Part shown: one piece after another, positions 27,178 to 36,229 of the stretch
How the letters are laid out: every line of letters begins with the position of its first letter
Numbering within the stretch: the first letter of the stretch is position 1
Source: Lachnospiraceae bacterium
GTDB taxonomy: Bacteria; Bacillota_A; Clostridia; Lachnospirales; Lachnospiraceae
NCBI GenBank assembly: GCA_004556565.1
Contig: SFGN01000018.1
Span: 18,190-82,189 of the forward strand
Direction of reading: 5' to 3'
DNA length: 64,000 bases
Program-made: the position numbers and the translations under genes
The notes under the pieces: generated by a model
Told to the model about the DNA's origin: nothing
Seen by the model: only the letters and a program-made list of their open reading frames with translations
Databases searched by the model: none

Positions 27178-28167
27178 TTAAGATGCTTTCACTTCATTTG
27201 CCGTGTGAACTCCATTCACATAATCCATCGCATTCTGCAGTGTTGTTTCGCTGATGGCCTGCAAAGCTTCTTCGGTAAAGAACCCCTGATGGGAGGTAAT
27301 GATGACATTCGGGAACGACAAAAGCCGTGCGGTAATGGATGTCTCCATAATCTCATCAGAACGGTCCTCAAATACATTTTTCTTCTCTTCTTCGTAAACA
27401 TCAAGTCCTACTGCGAGGAACTTTCTGGCACGGATTCCTTCGATCAGATCCTGAGTATTGACAAGCCCGCCTCTTGATGTATTGACAAGGATAACTCCGT
27501 CCTTCATCTTCTTGATGGATTCCCTGTTGACCAGATGGTAAGTTTCATCCATCAGAGGGCAGTGCAGGGAAATCAGGTCACTTCTCTCAAACAGTTCATC
27601 CAGCGTAACATATTCCACATCCAGATTCGGATTCGGATACTTGTCATATGCGATCACCTTCATGCCGAAACCTTTACAAATTCTTGCCATGGCTGCGCCG
27701 ATTTTTCCGGTTCCCACGATTCCGGCGGTTTTCTGATAGAAATTAATCCCCTGCATGCCGCCAAGACTGAAATCATTTTCACGTACACGTACATATGCTT
27801 TGTGAATCCGGCGGTTCACTGCGAGTGCAAGTGCCATCGCATGCTCTGCCACCGCCTCGGGTGAATATCCGGGTACCCGGAGCACAGTCATCCCGCATTC
27901 AGATGCTTTTTTAATATCAACATTGTTAAATCCGGCGCAGCGGAGCAAAATCAGCTTTACGCCGCACTCGTGGAGAACTTCAACCGTCTCTGTACCGACA
28001 TCGCTGCTTACAAATGCACAGATTGCCTCATACCCTTCGGCCAGACGTGCGGTATTCGGTGACAGCTCTGATTTCAAATACTTAATTTCAATCTCCGGAT
28101 AATTTTCCCTTGTCCTCTCAAAAGATTCCTTGTCATAACTCTTTGTGTCATAAAACAAAATCTTCAT
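27178..28167 (-). CDS. D-lactate dehydrogenase-type 2-hydroxyacid dehydrogenase
   Basis: A 329-aa NAD-dependent D-2-hydroxyacid dehydrogenase, most like fermentative LdhA, which reduces pyruvate to D-lactate. Visible features are YSPEAVAEHAMAL, the NAD-binding GTGKIGAAMARICKGFG motif, a catalytic Arg in VNTSRGGLVNT, the Glu in DVYEEEKK and the His in ITSHQGFFTEEAL. It is monocistronic with its own terminator. Substrate specificity cannot be fixed from sequence alone. Confidence 0.9.
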   Translation of the reverse strand: MKILFYDTKSYDKESFERTRENYPEIEIKYLKSELSPNTARLAEGYEAICAFVSSDVGTETVEVLHECGVKLILLRCAGFNNVDIKKASECGMTVLRVPGYSPEAVAEHAMALALAVNRRIHKAYVRVRENDFSLGGMQGINFYQKTAGIVGTGKIGAAMARICKGFGMKVIAYDKYPNPNLDVEYVTLDELFERSDLISLHCPLMDETYHLVNRESIKKMKDGVILVNTSRGGLVNTQDLIEGIRARKFLAVGLDVYEEEKKNVFEDRSDEIMETSITARLLSFPNVIITSHQGFFTEEALQAISETTLQNAMDYVNGVHTANEVKAS

Positions 28168-28241
28168 ACAATCTGTTCCTCCTTAGCTTTCTTTTAGTAA
28201 TTCCCCTTATACCTGCAAACTATGTCACATACTTTAAATTT

Positions 28242-29009
28242 TTATTTTACACTGCTATTATGTAGTATTTCCAGTATTGTCCTTAACTCGCCGATTTCCA
28301 TTTGTCCGGGAGCGGATGCTTTCCCTACCGTGCCAAATGTAAGCGACGACCCGAACACTTCACCGCATATTCTGCTGACTGTCCCCATTGCGGCCATCGA
28401 CATTGTAATGACCGGACAATCCGCATACTTGTATACCATTTCTTCTGTTGCTTCAAGAAGTGTCAGGACATCGTGTCTGCTCTGCGGCATCACAGCGATT
28501 TTGGGGATATCTGCCCCGAGTTCCTGCATTTTACGTAGCCGTGACACAATCTCATCCTTCTCCGGCGTTTTATGAAAATCGTGGTTGGATACAATGACTT
28601 TGACCCCGCATGAATGGGCAGCTTCAATGACTTCTTTTACTGCCTTATCCCCGGTAAACGCCTCCACGTCTACAAGATCGATATAGCCGGACTGTGCGGC
28701 GTGCCTGTTCAGGGCAACATAGATATCTGTCGTTATTTCCTTCTCTCCGCCTTCTTTTGCTGTACGGAACGTAAATAACAATGGAATCTCACCGAGAATT
28801 CTCCTAAGTTCCTTTGCAGTGTCCGTCACCAGGCTGAATTGAAATACATCTTCATACCAGTCTGCGCGCCATTCAACCACATCTGCCCCTGCTGACCTGA
28901 TTTCTTTGGCAGAGGAAAGTATATCCGTTCTCGTAATACCTACAATCGGTACACATATTTTCGGCATTCCCGAACCGATTTCCACATTTCTGACTTTTAC
29001 AGGCTGCAT
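28242..29009 (-). CDS. aroD: Type I 3-dehydroquinate dehydratase
   Basis: AroD catalyses the third shikimate-pathway step by a Schiff-base mechanism. The protein has EWRADWYED near the N-terminus, the HDFHKTP catalytic His region, and PKIAVMPQSRHDVLTLL with the Schiff-base Lys. The C-terminus reads MAAMGTVSRICGEVFGSSLTFG. I chose ATG 29009 after AAAGGAGGG; the frame extends to 29030 upstream of that site. About 255 aa, as usual for the type I enzyme. Confidence 0.95.
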   Translation of the reverse strand: MQPVKVRNVEIGSGMPKICVPIVGITRTDILSSAKEIRSAGADVVEWRADWYEDVFQFSLVTDTAKELRRILGEIPLLFTFRTAKEGGEKEITTDIYVALNRHAAQSGYIDLVDVEAFTGDKAVKEVIEAAHSCGVKVIVSNHDFHKTPEKDEIVSRLRKMQELGADIPKIAVMPQSRHDVLTLLEATEEMVYKYADCPVITMSMAAMGTVSRICGEVFGSSLTFGTVGKASAPGQMEIGELRTILEILHNSSVK

Positions 29010-29049
29010 GATTTTTGTCCCTCCTTTCATTTTACCTGATGTTTTTTTC

Positions 29050-29079
29050 AGTATACACTACCGCTTTGCGTTTTGTAAA
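29050..29079 (-). promoter_or_regulatory. Sigma-A promoter of aroD
   Basis: TTTACA (29079-29074), an 18-nt spacer and TATACT (29055-29050) on the minus strand, about 40 nt before the start codon. Confidence 0.7.
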
Positions 29080-29181
29080 GCCTGGCAGATACGTTGTGGA
29101 AAGAGAGCTTTTATTTTTGTATGTTATCTGAATACTTTTGTGATTTCTATGTATACTAACTGTGAAAGGATGGTGCATGAT

Positions 29182-29370
29182 ATGAATTTAGATAAAATTG
29201 TCTGCAATTGTCTTGATGTAACAAATGGTATGATTAAAGACGCTGTTGAGAATGGTGCGAATACATTAGAAGAAGTACAGGAAATCACCGGCGCAGGTAC
29301 TGTCTGCGGTGCCTGCATTGATGATGTACAACGGCTGATCGATTATTTTGTTGCGGAGCGTGATAAATAA
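29182..29370 (+). CDS. BFD-like [2Fe-2S] binding protein
   Basis: A 62-aa protein with IVCNCLDVTNGMI and AGTVCGACIDDV: four Cys in the CxC...CxxC pattern of the bacterioferritin-associated ferredoxin (BFD/Fer2_BFD) fold. Stand-alone BFD-like domains are thought to carry a [2Fe-2S] cluster for electron transfer or cluster handling. ATG 29182 follows AAAGGA; an in-frame ATG at 29170 is possible. The frame is open far upstream but that part overlaps the aroD promoter and is not coding. Confidence 0.82.
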   Translation: MNLDKIVCNCLDVTNGMIKDAVENGANTLEEVQEITGAGTVCGACIDDVQRLIDYFVAERDK

Positions 29371-29433
29371 TTTTCTGCCTGCCAGGGGATATTTTCTTTT
29401 CTGTCCGCACATACTGTTCCTGAGGTGATATTT

Positions 29434-29586
29434 ATGGCATCATATGTATCCCCGGCTATACGGGATAAATTTGAAACGCTGTCCATTGATTTGAAAAATG
29501 TGATTCTGGAACGGAATGTACAGATTAATACAATCCATGACCTGATCGCCGTGCTGGAGCAGATTGTTAATGAAGCAGAGGGGTGA
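29434..29586 (+). CDS. Small protein of 50 aa, function unknown
   Basis: ATG 29434 lies behind GAGGTG with good spacing. The product (MASYVSPAIRDKFETLSIDL..., ending EQIVNEAEG) is predicted helical, amphipathic and without Cys or a membrane segment. It sits between the BFD-like gene and the His-rich gene on the same strand. I do not recognise a family; the good ribosome binding site and even amino-acid composition favour a real gene. Confidence 0.6.
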   Translation: MASYVSPAIRDKFETLSIDLKNVILERNVQINTIHDLIAVLEQIVNEAEG

Positions 29587-29613
29587 GTAACTCCTTTGCT
29601 TCTTTTATGCTGA

Positions 29614-29910
29614 ATGACAAGAATTTTTAACGAAGGTGATGAGTGTCATAACCATAGATTCTGTACAGTAACAGGCGAAGCCATCTACTCCAAAGATAAA
29701 CACGACCATTTTCATGAAGTAAAATTCCATACTGACTTCTCTGACAAGCATTTCCATAAATTCTTTGGAAAAACTTCCGATGCTATCGAAGTTGGCAATG
29801 GTAAACATGTACACTTCCTCAAGGACTTTACCGAAGAGGAAGATAATCACAAATATGAATTTCAGGCAGCGACACTCATTGACATCCCTATAGACTTTAA
29901 GCATAGATAA
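29614..29910 (+). CDS. YmaF-like His-rich protein
   Basis: The 98-aa protein is built of repeated His-containing strands (CHNHRF, KHDHFHEV, DKHFHKF, GKHVHFL, DNHKYEF), the pattern of the YmaF family first named in Bacillus subtilis. The biochemical role is unknown; metal binding is a guess from the His content. ATG 29614 has no good ribosome binding site, so the exact start is uncertain. It is the last rightward gene before the prophage. Confidence 0.65.
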   Translation: MTRIFNEGDECHNHRFCTVTGEAIYSKDKHDHFHEVKFHTDFSDKHFHKFFGKTSDAIEVGNGKHVHFLKDFTEEEDNHKYEFQAATLIDIPIDFKHR

Positions 29911-29963
29911 TCCTAAAGCGAGAATGCACAGGGATTCTTTTTCCATCACTATTGAAAAGATAA

Positions 29964-29991
29964 AATAGACCCTCAAAAAAGAGGGTCTATT
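29964..29991. terminator. Hairpin terminator at the left prophage edge
   Basis: AATAGACCCTC (29964-29974) and GAGGGTCTATT (29981-29991) form a perfect 11-bp stem with an A6 loop. The minus-strand side has the better T tract (TTTTATCTTTTC), so it may end the phage late transcript as well as the YmaF-like gene. Confidence 0.75.
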
Positions 29992-30223
29992 ATTGACTAA
30001 TGTACATTAACTATTAATTGACTATTTATCAACTAAATCTATTCACTATTTCTACTTTTCTCAGGTTCTTACTGACTCTAAAAACCTTGATTTTAAAGCA
30101 TCTCTTAGAATCTGCCAGCCTGTGCTGCTTCCTCTACGGAAACCTTTGATGATTTAAAAAAATGTACTAATAATTTGTTAGTCATCCGTGCTTTTCTGAT
30201 TATAACAACAAATTAATATAAAA
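29992..30223. other. Intergenic, probable left prophage boundary
   Basis: AT-rich stretch without a credible gene. The direction and content of genes change here from host metabolism to phage lysis, so attL is expected in or near it. The matching attR copy is not in the window, so the core cannot be defined. Confidence 0.4.
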
Positions 30224-31120
30224 TCAATCTTTAGCAGATATCGCTTTCATGGTATATGCATGCATTACAATCATCGTATTGTCGCTCTCTTCTCTTATAA
30301 AAAATTTCTGTTTCTGATTGTGCAGATCTGTATAAATCTTTAAATTATTACTCCCGATACCATTCTTTTCTACTGATAAGAAAAGTCCAGGTGCTGCTAT
30401 GGATTCAAACATGACGTAATCTGCTGCTTTATATTGCTTCTTGACTATCTTCCATTTCTGATAGTCCCCGCAGTCAAACCCTCGGAAGTCGACATTCGAC
30501 CCTGCTTCTTTGCCTGCTGCTGTAAGATAATACCCTTTTTCCTTGTCCCTTATCCTGTATATGTCCCCGCTTACATTTTCATATATGAGACGCAAATCAG
30601 CACTACCAGTATTTGGTTGGATTGTTGCATTAACCTGCTTTTCATTCGTATTCATAAGCTCAGAAATTCTTTGGATAAAATATGCCTTTGTTGCGTCGAC
30701 GCCACCGTGTATCTCAATAGAACGATGCGGACAGGATGTTGCATATACTTCCTGATGTAAACGTACAGTTTCGTTGTTTGGTATTATTCCATACTGCGTA
30801 AACTTCTGTGCCACCAAATCAAGTGCCTTTTCTTCATTTGCCTTGAACGTTTCCAAATCTCCCATGCTCTGGCATACTTCTACGGAATAAAATTCACTGT
30901 TTCCGTATGTATCACCGCAATGCCATGCTTTGTTTATATCGTCCTCTGCATGAACTATTCCATCAGAGCACACATAATCATGTGCAAATCCGTTTTCTGG
31001 CCTAATTCCTGGAAGCCAGTTTCTATAATCCTCTGCATTCTTGTTTCCTGCATCGTTATGAATGAATGCCCCAATCGGATTATGACCTCTTTTTCCAGCT
31101 ACTCCATTAAAAATGCTCAT
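30224..31120 (-). CDS. Endolysin: N-acetylmuramoyl-L-alanine amidase with lectin-like tail
   Basis: The N-terminal 170 residues are an Amidase_2-type zinc domain (GAFIHNDAGN, HCGDTYGNSEFYSVEVCQ, HQEVYATSCPHRS), which cuts the MurNAc-L-Ala bond for lysis. The C-terminal 125 residues look like a ricin-type beta-trefoil (IYRIRDKEKGYYLTA, YQKWKI, LKIYTDLHNQKQKFFI) that should bind cell-wall glycans, instead of the more common SH3 or LysM repeats. ATG 31120 is preceded by AAAGGAG and overlaps the holin stop by 14 nt. Confidence 0.88.
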   Translation of the reverse strand: MSIFNGVAGKRGHNPIGAFIHNDAGNKNAEDYRNWLPGIRPENGFAHDYVCSDGIVHAEDDINKAWHCGDTYGNSEFYSVEVCQSMGDLETFKANEEKALDLVAQKFTQYGIIPNNETVRLHQEVYATSCPHRSIEIHGGVDATKAYFIQRISELMNTNEKQVNATIQPNTGSADLRLIYENVSGDIYRIRDKEKGYYLTAAGKEAGSNVDFRGFDCGDYQKWKIVKKQYKAADYVMFESIAAPGLFLSVEKNGIGSNNLKIYTDLHNQKQKFFIREESDNTMIVMHAYTMKAISAKD

Positions 31121-31595
31121 AATCTTCTCCTTTCTCTGAATCATTGTCTGTGATTTTTACTTTATCTTCTACCTGAGATTTAATATTCCTCATTAGTGGT
31201 TCTAAAAATCCTGGGGTTTTTACTCCGATATCTTTTATGTTTTCAAGAATAGATATGATTTCGTTGCATGTTAACCAAATAGCCACAACACATGCTATAA
31301 GGAATGTTAACGGTATGTCTATTCCTGCTGCTCCAGATGCATATATTATCATCTCATCAATGATGGCGCCGACACAGATTAACAGCCACATAGCTACTTT
31401 TTTGATTATTCCGCGAATACTTTTATAACTATTGATGTCTTCTTTTCTGTATGGCGACGCCATAAGTCCGGTAGCATAATCAATCAAGTTGCAAGATACC
31501 AGCAATATAACTGGGGTTGTAAGATTCCCAAATATTGATGATATGATAGAAAATATTATTGTAAATATAGCTTTTATGTAATTTTCATTCTTCAT
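31107..31595 (-). CDS. Phage holin (toxin secretion/lysis holin type)
   Basis: A 162-aa protein with three to four hydrophobic segments, DYATGLMASPYRKEDINS between the second and third, and a charged C-terminus. This is the pattern of the phage_holin_4 family, which forms membrane lesions that release the endolysin. It is directly upstream of the amidase gene in a lysis pair. Confidence 0.9.
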   Translation of the reverse strand: MKNENYIKAIFTIIFSIISSIFGNLTTPVILLVSCNLIDYATGLMASPYRKEDINSYKSIRGIIKKVAMWLLICVGAIIDEMIIYASGAAGIDIPLTFLIACVVAIWLTCNEIISILENIKDIGVKTPGFLEPLMRNIKSQVEDKVKITDNDSEKGEDYEHF

Positions 31596-31607
31596 TTTTC
31601 TTCCTTC

Positions 31608-32771
31608 CTATTCATATGCCTGATATGCCGTATCTCCGTTATTCAGGTGATCCATGTCCGGATTATATACAAAAAATTCCTGAAGTGACTTGTGGTATTT
31701 CGGATCGGCCCCGCCGCGTTCTTTGATTTTTACCTTCCATTCTTCCCAAGATTTAGTGTAATAATGGTCAATCACGAATAAATTCTTGTTACACTCTTCA
31801 TCTTTGTACAGATAATGCTTCTGCTCGTTATATTGCGCATAATGCATCAAAAAACTGCTGATACGGTTTACCTGGATGAAGTTTTTCCAGTAAAAACCTT
31901 CCCGTACATCCGTCCGACGTGTGAACCGCTCACGGACAGGCTTGTCTTCATACATTTCGTTACCATTGGCATCATACTCAAGCTCGTAGCCCCAGATTTC
32001 CGTATAATCCTCGTATCTTTTTAGAAATTCATTCACGTCTGTCGTTCCGTCTGTAAACCGTAAGAACTCATCAGAATCTATGAATAGCCCCCAGCGCACC
32101 GCAGCTTTGTGATGCTCCAAGAAATGGTTGTATGCATCCTGTTGGATATGCTTATGATGCCCTCCCCAGTCAATCACTGTTATTTTAGCTTGCTTATCTT
32201 CCGGGTACTCTGACACAATCTCTGACACATGTTCTTGCATCCCGTTATCGTATATAAATACATGGTCGAATCCTAAACCCAAGTGCCAATCCAGCCATTC
32301 CCGCAGATACCGATTCTCGTCCTTTATCAACAATATGGCCGCGCTGTAATACGGATAATCAGAATCTGCATCTGCGTCCTTAGACATCCAGAACTTACGT
32401 ATTGCATCCTCATATTCCTGATATTTACTTCTTATCTTGTTGTCTAAATCTTCAATCTGCGCTCTTCTTTGCTTAATTGAATCCCTAGCTTCAGCTACGT
32501 CCTTCCCTTCTTCAACTACCAATTTGATAAAATAATCCATATCATTTTCTGAAGATATTTTTTTCCTTACCTCGTCCAATAACCGTATTTCATTTTCGTA
32601 GTCTTCTGAAAAGTCCGGCGTTTCGTATCCAGGCATTGTACTTCCAACACAGATTGAAGATATTTCGTTATCATCCACTAACATATCATCATCATATATC
32701 GGTATGTTTGAACGTACCTTTGTGTAGCTCATCACCTTCCCTGTAATAGGGTTTATATCAACCTTATACAC
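31608..32771 (-). CDS. Glycosyltransferase (GT92/DUF23-like) in the tail module
   Basis: The C-terminal 240 residues read as a retaining-fold glycosyltransferase: AAILLIKDENRYLREWLDWHLGLGFDHVFIYDNG at the start of the domain, a DxD-type FIDSDEFLRF, and a late HYYTKSWEEW. The N-terminal 145 residues (MYKVDINPITGKVMSYTKV... plus a coiled coil) resemble the attachment parts of phage tail accessory proteins rather than a host enzyme. It lies between the tail fibre gene and the holin, where receptor-binding or host-range genes usually are. It could glycosylate the fibre or the host surface, or be part of the virion. The gene is AT-richer than the head genes, which suggests separate acquisition. 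Confidence 0.8.
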   Translation of the reverse strand: MYKVDINPITGKVMSYTKVRSNIPIYDDDMLVDDNEISSICVGSTMPGYETPDFSEDYENEIRLLDEVRKKISSENDMDYFIKLVVEEGKDVAEARDSIKQRRAQIEDLDNKIRSKYQEYEDAIRKFWMSKDADADSDYPYYSAAILLIKDENRYLREWLDWHLGLGFDHVFIYDNGMQEHVSEIVSEYPEDKQAKITVIDWGGHHKHIQQDAYNHFLEHHKAAVRWGLFIDSDEFLRFTDGTTDVNEFLKRYEDYTEIWGYELEYDANGNEMYEDKPVRERFTRRTDVREGFYWKNFIQVNRISSFLMHYAQYNEQKHYLYKDEECNKNLFVIDHYYTKSWEEWKVKIKERGGADPKYHKSLQEFFVYNPDMDHLNNGDTAYQAYE

Positions 32772-32784
32772 TTTTATACCCCCT

Positions 32785-34311
32785 TTATTTTGTTGGAATA
32801 ATCGCCGATATACATGTTAGCACTATTGGGTTTCCCGACATCGCATTAAATTCAATGTTGCATACTGCATACCTGCTGTCTGACACTTTTTTTGCACGTA
32901 CTGTAATTTCGTTTCCTGTAGCCAGATTTTGTACAATCTCTGTTACATATAACGACTTGTAAACAAACCCTTCAGTGTCTACATTCGGGTTTGATATATC
33001 GGTTGGTTCTAACCTAATGGATACCACTGCCGTCATGTCACCTTTGCCAGATCCGTTTCCTGCAGCTTCTATCAGCAATGTTAACGTTGATTCGTTTTCG
33101 TGAAAACATTCCTGTGGCACATTGAACGATATCGTTCCTGACACCATAGTACCAGACCATAATGTTTTTATCTGATCCTTTTGATCCTGGATTTCGTACA
33201 CTTTAACCGCCTGTACATTCCTGTCCCACGAATTTACTAACAGACGGTCGTATCCATCTGGAACAGTTACAACAAACTCATTTATACCGTTTGTAGGATT
33301 GATGTCTACTTTTCCAAAATATGGTTCTGTATACATATCATAATTGTCTTCGGTTGTTTCACCGCTACTTTTACTTACATACACTACATCTCGCTCTACA
33401 ATCGTTTGCTCTGCTACGTAATATGTGTATACCTTATATTTCTTCCCTGGGCGGACAACTACTTTTACCGACTGCGCCCCACTATACTGCACGTGACCAA
33501 TCCCACGTTCTATTTTTTCAGTTCCTGAACTCCCCTCGTACCCTAATTCCCACAGATACTCATTTAACAAATTCAATTCACTAATTCCTGCCCCTGTGAT
33601 GTCTGCCATCAACTTTTCCAGTGCATCTAATTGATTTTGCAGATTTCCGGCTGCGTCTGTAGATAGCTGATTCTTTATATTATTGAACCATGAGGTAAAC
33701 ATACTATTCTGTGTCGCTGCGTAATTTTCAAAATCACTTGTGTATGAATCAAACTGATATTGAATTTTCTGCTTGTATCCAGAAAAAAACGTATCGAATT
33801 GCGCCGTAATTTGTGAAAAGTCAATTTCCTTTACTGTCGCCATAACCCAACCGCAAACGTCGGCGTTCATTCTTGTATCTGTAATATTTTCCTGCGTGAT
33901 TTTGATCGCTCCGACTTCCACCCGAATTTCTCCCAACTTTAAGTCGTGGATCGCTTCGGTTCTCACAATCTCCGGTGCTACCGGGTTTTTTGAAAAACCG
34001 CCCGTTTCAATGAAAATATAAAAATCTCTTTCCGTGTCGTCCCGTCGCAATATAACGTTGTCGATCCGGGCCAATGTTCCAGACGCTTTTTCAAGTGTGA
34101 ATATCTGCTCCTGTTCAAAATGTTTTGTTTTTCCTTTGATATTCGCATAACCGCCGTCGACTGTTACGCTCATATCGTCGTTGGCCGTGATAGCAAAACA
34201 ATTATTGAAAACGCCGGTTGTGAAGAATGGTAAAAGCCATTCGCTCATACTGTCCGCATTGTAAACGCGATCCCCGTTTCTGGAATTATAAAAATTTGCA
34301 TACTGTCCCAT
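32785..34311 (-). CDS. Tail fibre / upper baseplate protein
   Basis: The 508-aa protein starts with the conserved YNSRNGDRVYNADSMSEWLLPFFTTGVF stretch common to Firmicute siphophage baseplate proteins. It continues with a long helical stem (FSQITAQFDTFFSGYKQKIQYQF...) and ends in beta-rich C-terminal domains likely to contact the host. It follows the Gp37-like tail protein with no gap. The receptor is unknown. Confidence 0.8.
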   Translation of the reverse strand: MGQYANFYNSRNGDRVYNADSMSEWLLPFFTTGVFNNCFAITANDDMSVTVDGGYANIKGKTKHFEQEQIFTLEKASGTLARIDNVILRRDDTERDFYIFIETGGFSKNPVAPEIVRTEAIHDLKLGEIRVEVGAIKITQENITDTRMNADVCGWVMATVKEIDFSQITAQFDTFFSGYKQKIQYQFDSYTSDFENYAATQNSMFTSWFNNIKNQLSTDAAGNLQNQLDALEKLMADITGAGISELNLLNEYLWELGYEGSSGTEKIERGIGHVQYSGAQSVKVVVRPGKKYKVYTYYVAEQTIVERDVVYVSKSSGETTEDNYDMYTEPYFGKVDINPTNGINEFVVTVPDGYDRLLVNSWDRNVQAVKVYEIQDQKDQIKTLWSGTMVSGTISFNVPQECFHENESTLTLLIEAAGNGSGKGDMTAVVSIRLEPTDISNPNVDTEGFVYKSLYVTEIVQNLATGNEITVRAKKVSDSRYAVCNIEFNAMSGNPIVLTCISAIIPTK

Positions 34312-35355
34312 TTATTTGTCGCTCCAATCTATTTTTTCGGGTAATGCGTCGCCCATGGTCGGTACTACATACATTCCCCCGTACTCATACACTTCTTGAA
34401 GTTCTGTGATCCTCTGGTTTAATACGATCCCCCATTTCTTTTTCTTTACCGTCACAATATCCCCCAAGTCGTAATGTGTTTTATATTTGAAATTTATGTC
34501 CGCTTCGGTTTCGCACTCCACACTTTCAGAAACAGCATTCGCCGCCAATGTTTCCCGGCCGCGTTGTGCCAGTGCTGCTTTGTATGCTGCTTCTGTCAGT
34601 CCTTCGCTTTGAATGTCCTTCGCGTCCACAAAAATTTCCCGAAGATCTAACCCGGTGCCGCCGCCGACTTCCACATATACGCGGGCGGATCCTTCTCCTT
34701 CACCTCCCACGATCGCTTTTGTTCGGTACTGCTGATCGTTGTACTTATAAATAACATTGTTTAGGTTGTTGTAACTCTCTGAAAATATAACGCGGGAATT
34801 GATACCCTGCGCCGTGGTCCTGTCGGTTCCTTTGTAGGTTTCAAATATAATTTTCCTGTTCCGGAAGTCTGGCCTGAAGCGATAACCGATCGTTCCGGCC
34901 TTTGCCAGTTTCGTTTCGTATGTCATAAGGTTTTTCATAGTCGCTTGAAACTCTACTGTTTCCGTGAAACCGTTTAAGGTTCCCAACTCCACAAGTGGGA
35001 TCGCCGTCACTCCTGAAAGAAGGTTCCTCATGGCAACTTCTATTTTTCCGGAAAAATTCACGGTTGATTTTATCAGGCGTCGATCCATGTAGGACGAAAG
35101 GAAGCGGCCTTTTGCTGTGATCTCGTTTTTCAGATCGCTTTCTTCGTTCTCTATGTCTTCAATCACTCCCGCTTCGCTGCTGCCACGTTTGGAAAGAATG
35201 TTTCCTTTTGCCAGTAAGCGAAGGTTTTGTTCTGTGATCGGGGCGTGGATCTCGAAATTTCCCGGTTCGTAATATTTCCGTGTCCAGATCAAAGAAGTGT
35301 GGTTTTCGATCACTCCCTTGAAATTCAGATCGCGATCGTAAATTCTTACTTCCAT
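34312..35355 (-). CDS. Gp37-like tail protein (siphovirus ReqiPepy6 type)
   Basis: A 347-aa protein beginning MEVRIYDRDLNFKGVIENHTSLIWTRKYYEPG, the start of the Gp37-like family that replaces the tail-associated lysin hub in many Firmicute siphophages. It sits directly after the Dit gene and before the fibre, the expected position for a tail-tip hub protein. Confidence 0.85.
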   Translation of the reverse strand: MEVRIYDRDLNFKGVIENHTSLIWTRKYYEPGNFEIHAPITEQNLRLLAKGNILSKRGSSEAGVIEDIENEESDLKNEITAKGRFLSSYMDRRLIKSTVNFSGKIEVAMRNLLSGVTAIPLVELGTLNGFTETVEFQATMKNLMTYETKLAKAGTIGYRFRPDFRNRKIIFETYKGTDRTTAQGINSRVIFSESYNNLNNVIYKYNDQQYRTKAIVGGEGEGSARVYVEVGGGTGLDLREIFVDAKDIQSEGLTEAAYKAALAQRGRETLAANAVSESVECETEADINFKYKTHYDLGDIVTVKKKKWGIVLNQRITELQEVYEYGGMYVVPTMGDALPEKIDWSDK

Positions 35356-35356
35356 A

Positions 35357-36226
35357 TCACACCCCCAAATAGCGGAACCTGTAAGAAACGGTAACGTTCA
35401 GGTAATCTTCGCCGGCGTCTGCCGTATATCGGATCGTGTTTGTTCCATGCTGCAACTGTATAAAATCGCTATCTTCGTCCAGATACTCGTTGATCTCCTG
35501 TTTTACGCCGTCCCTTACAAGGTACACCGCTTTGTTATTTGTTTCAGTGGTAATAATCACCACGTCGCCGGCATTGATAGAAAAGGATCTGACTTCATTT
35601 CCGATCTTGATAAATTCGCCACTTTCCGCATGATATACGGCCGGGTTTATTACCGGTCCTTCTGCTTCCAGTGTGACGGTTATTCCGATATTGTCCGCGG
35701 CGCTGTCGTTCTCGATCTCTTTCAATACTTCGGCTGTTCTTTCCGCGAACGGTTCTTTCTCTTCCAGAAATTCGTGTGGCCATTCAAAAAGGCCCGTCCA
35801 ACTTGCCATAGATACGGAAATATCTTCAAGATCCCGGAAGAACGGATCCGGGCAAAGAAGGGAAATACTGAAATTTCTAACCACTCCCGCTTCGTCAATG
35901 TCGATCTCTTCCACTTTGTAGTCAATCACGCGGGTTTCGCTGCCTTCTGTGTAGGTAAAAAGGCCGGTTGACTTCGGTTTGAAGCACTTGTAAAGCAAGT
36001 CCCTGTTCTTTTGGTAATCGCTTTCCATTTGCGCGGTAATTACAATATTTCTTTGTTTCGTGGTGCTGCCCTGATATGTGGAACCGTCCACCATTGTATT
36101 TTCCGACGTTACAACGTTATTTGATACAGTGTAAATTCCGTCTACCGATACAAGGAAGAACGGTTCAAAGTTATAGTTAAATTCTACTTGCACCCCATCT
36201 TCATTTTTGCATATTATTCTTTTCAT
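35357..36226 (-). CDS. Distal tail protein (Dit)
   Basis: The 289-aa protein has the Dit/Sipho_tail N-terminus with VDGSTYQGSTTKQRNIVITAQ and a galectin-like C-terminal part. Dit forms the hexameric ring between tail tube and baseplate. It is one base from the next gene and follows the tape measure gene directly. Confidence 0.88.
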   Translation of the reverse strand: MKRIICKNEDGVQVEFNYNFEPFFLVSVDGIYTVSNNVVTSENTMVDGSTYQGSTTKQRNIVITAQMESDYQKNRDLLYKCFKPKSTGLFTYTEGSETRVIDYKVEEIDIDEAGVVRNFSISLLCPDPFFRDLEDISVSMASWTGLFEWPHEFLEEKEPFAERTAEVLKEIENDSAADNIGITVTLEAEGPVINPAVYHAESGEFIKIGNEVRSFSINAGDVVIITTETNNKAVYLVRDGVKQEINEYLDEDSDFIQLQHGTNTIRYTADAGEDYLNVTVSYRFRYLGV

Positions 36227-36229
36227 ACC

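Noticed and set aside
28906..29181. N-terminal extension of the BFD-like frame
   Set aside because: It overlaps aroD and its promoter; the ATG at 29182 gives the normal domain length.
29605..29976. 123-codon minus-strand frame opposite the YmaF-like gene
   Set aside because: It is the antisense of the His-rich repeats and looks like composition-driven Met/Phe/Val-rich noise.
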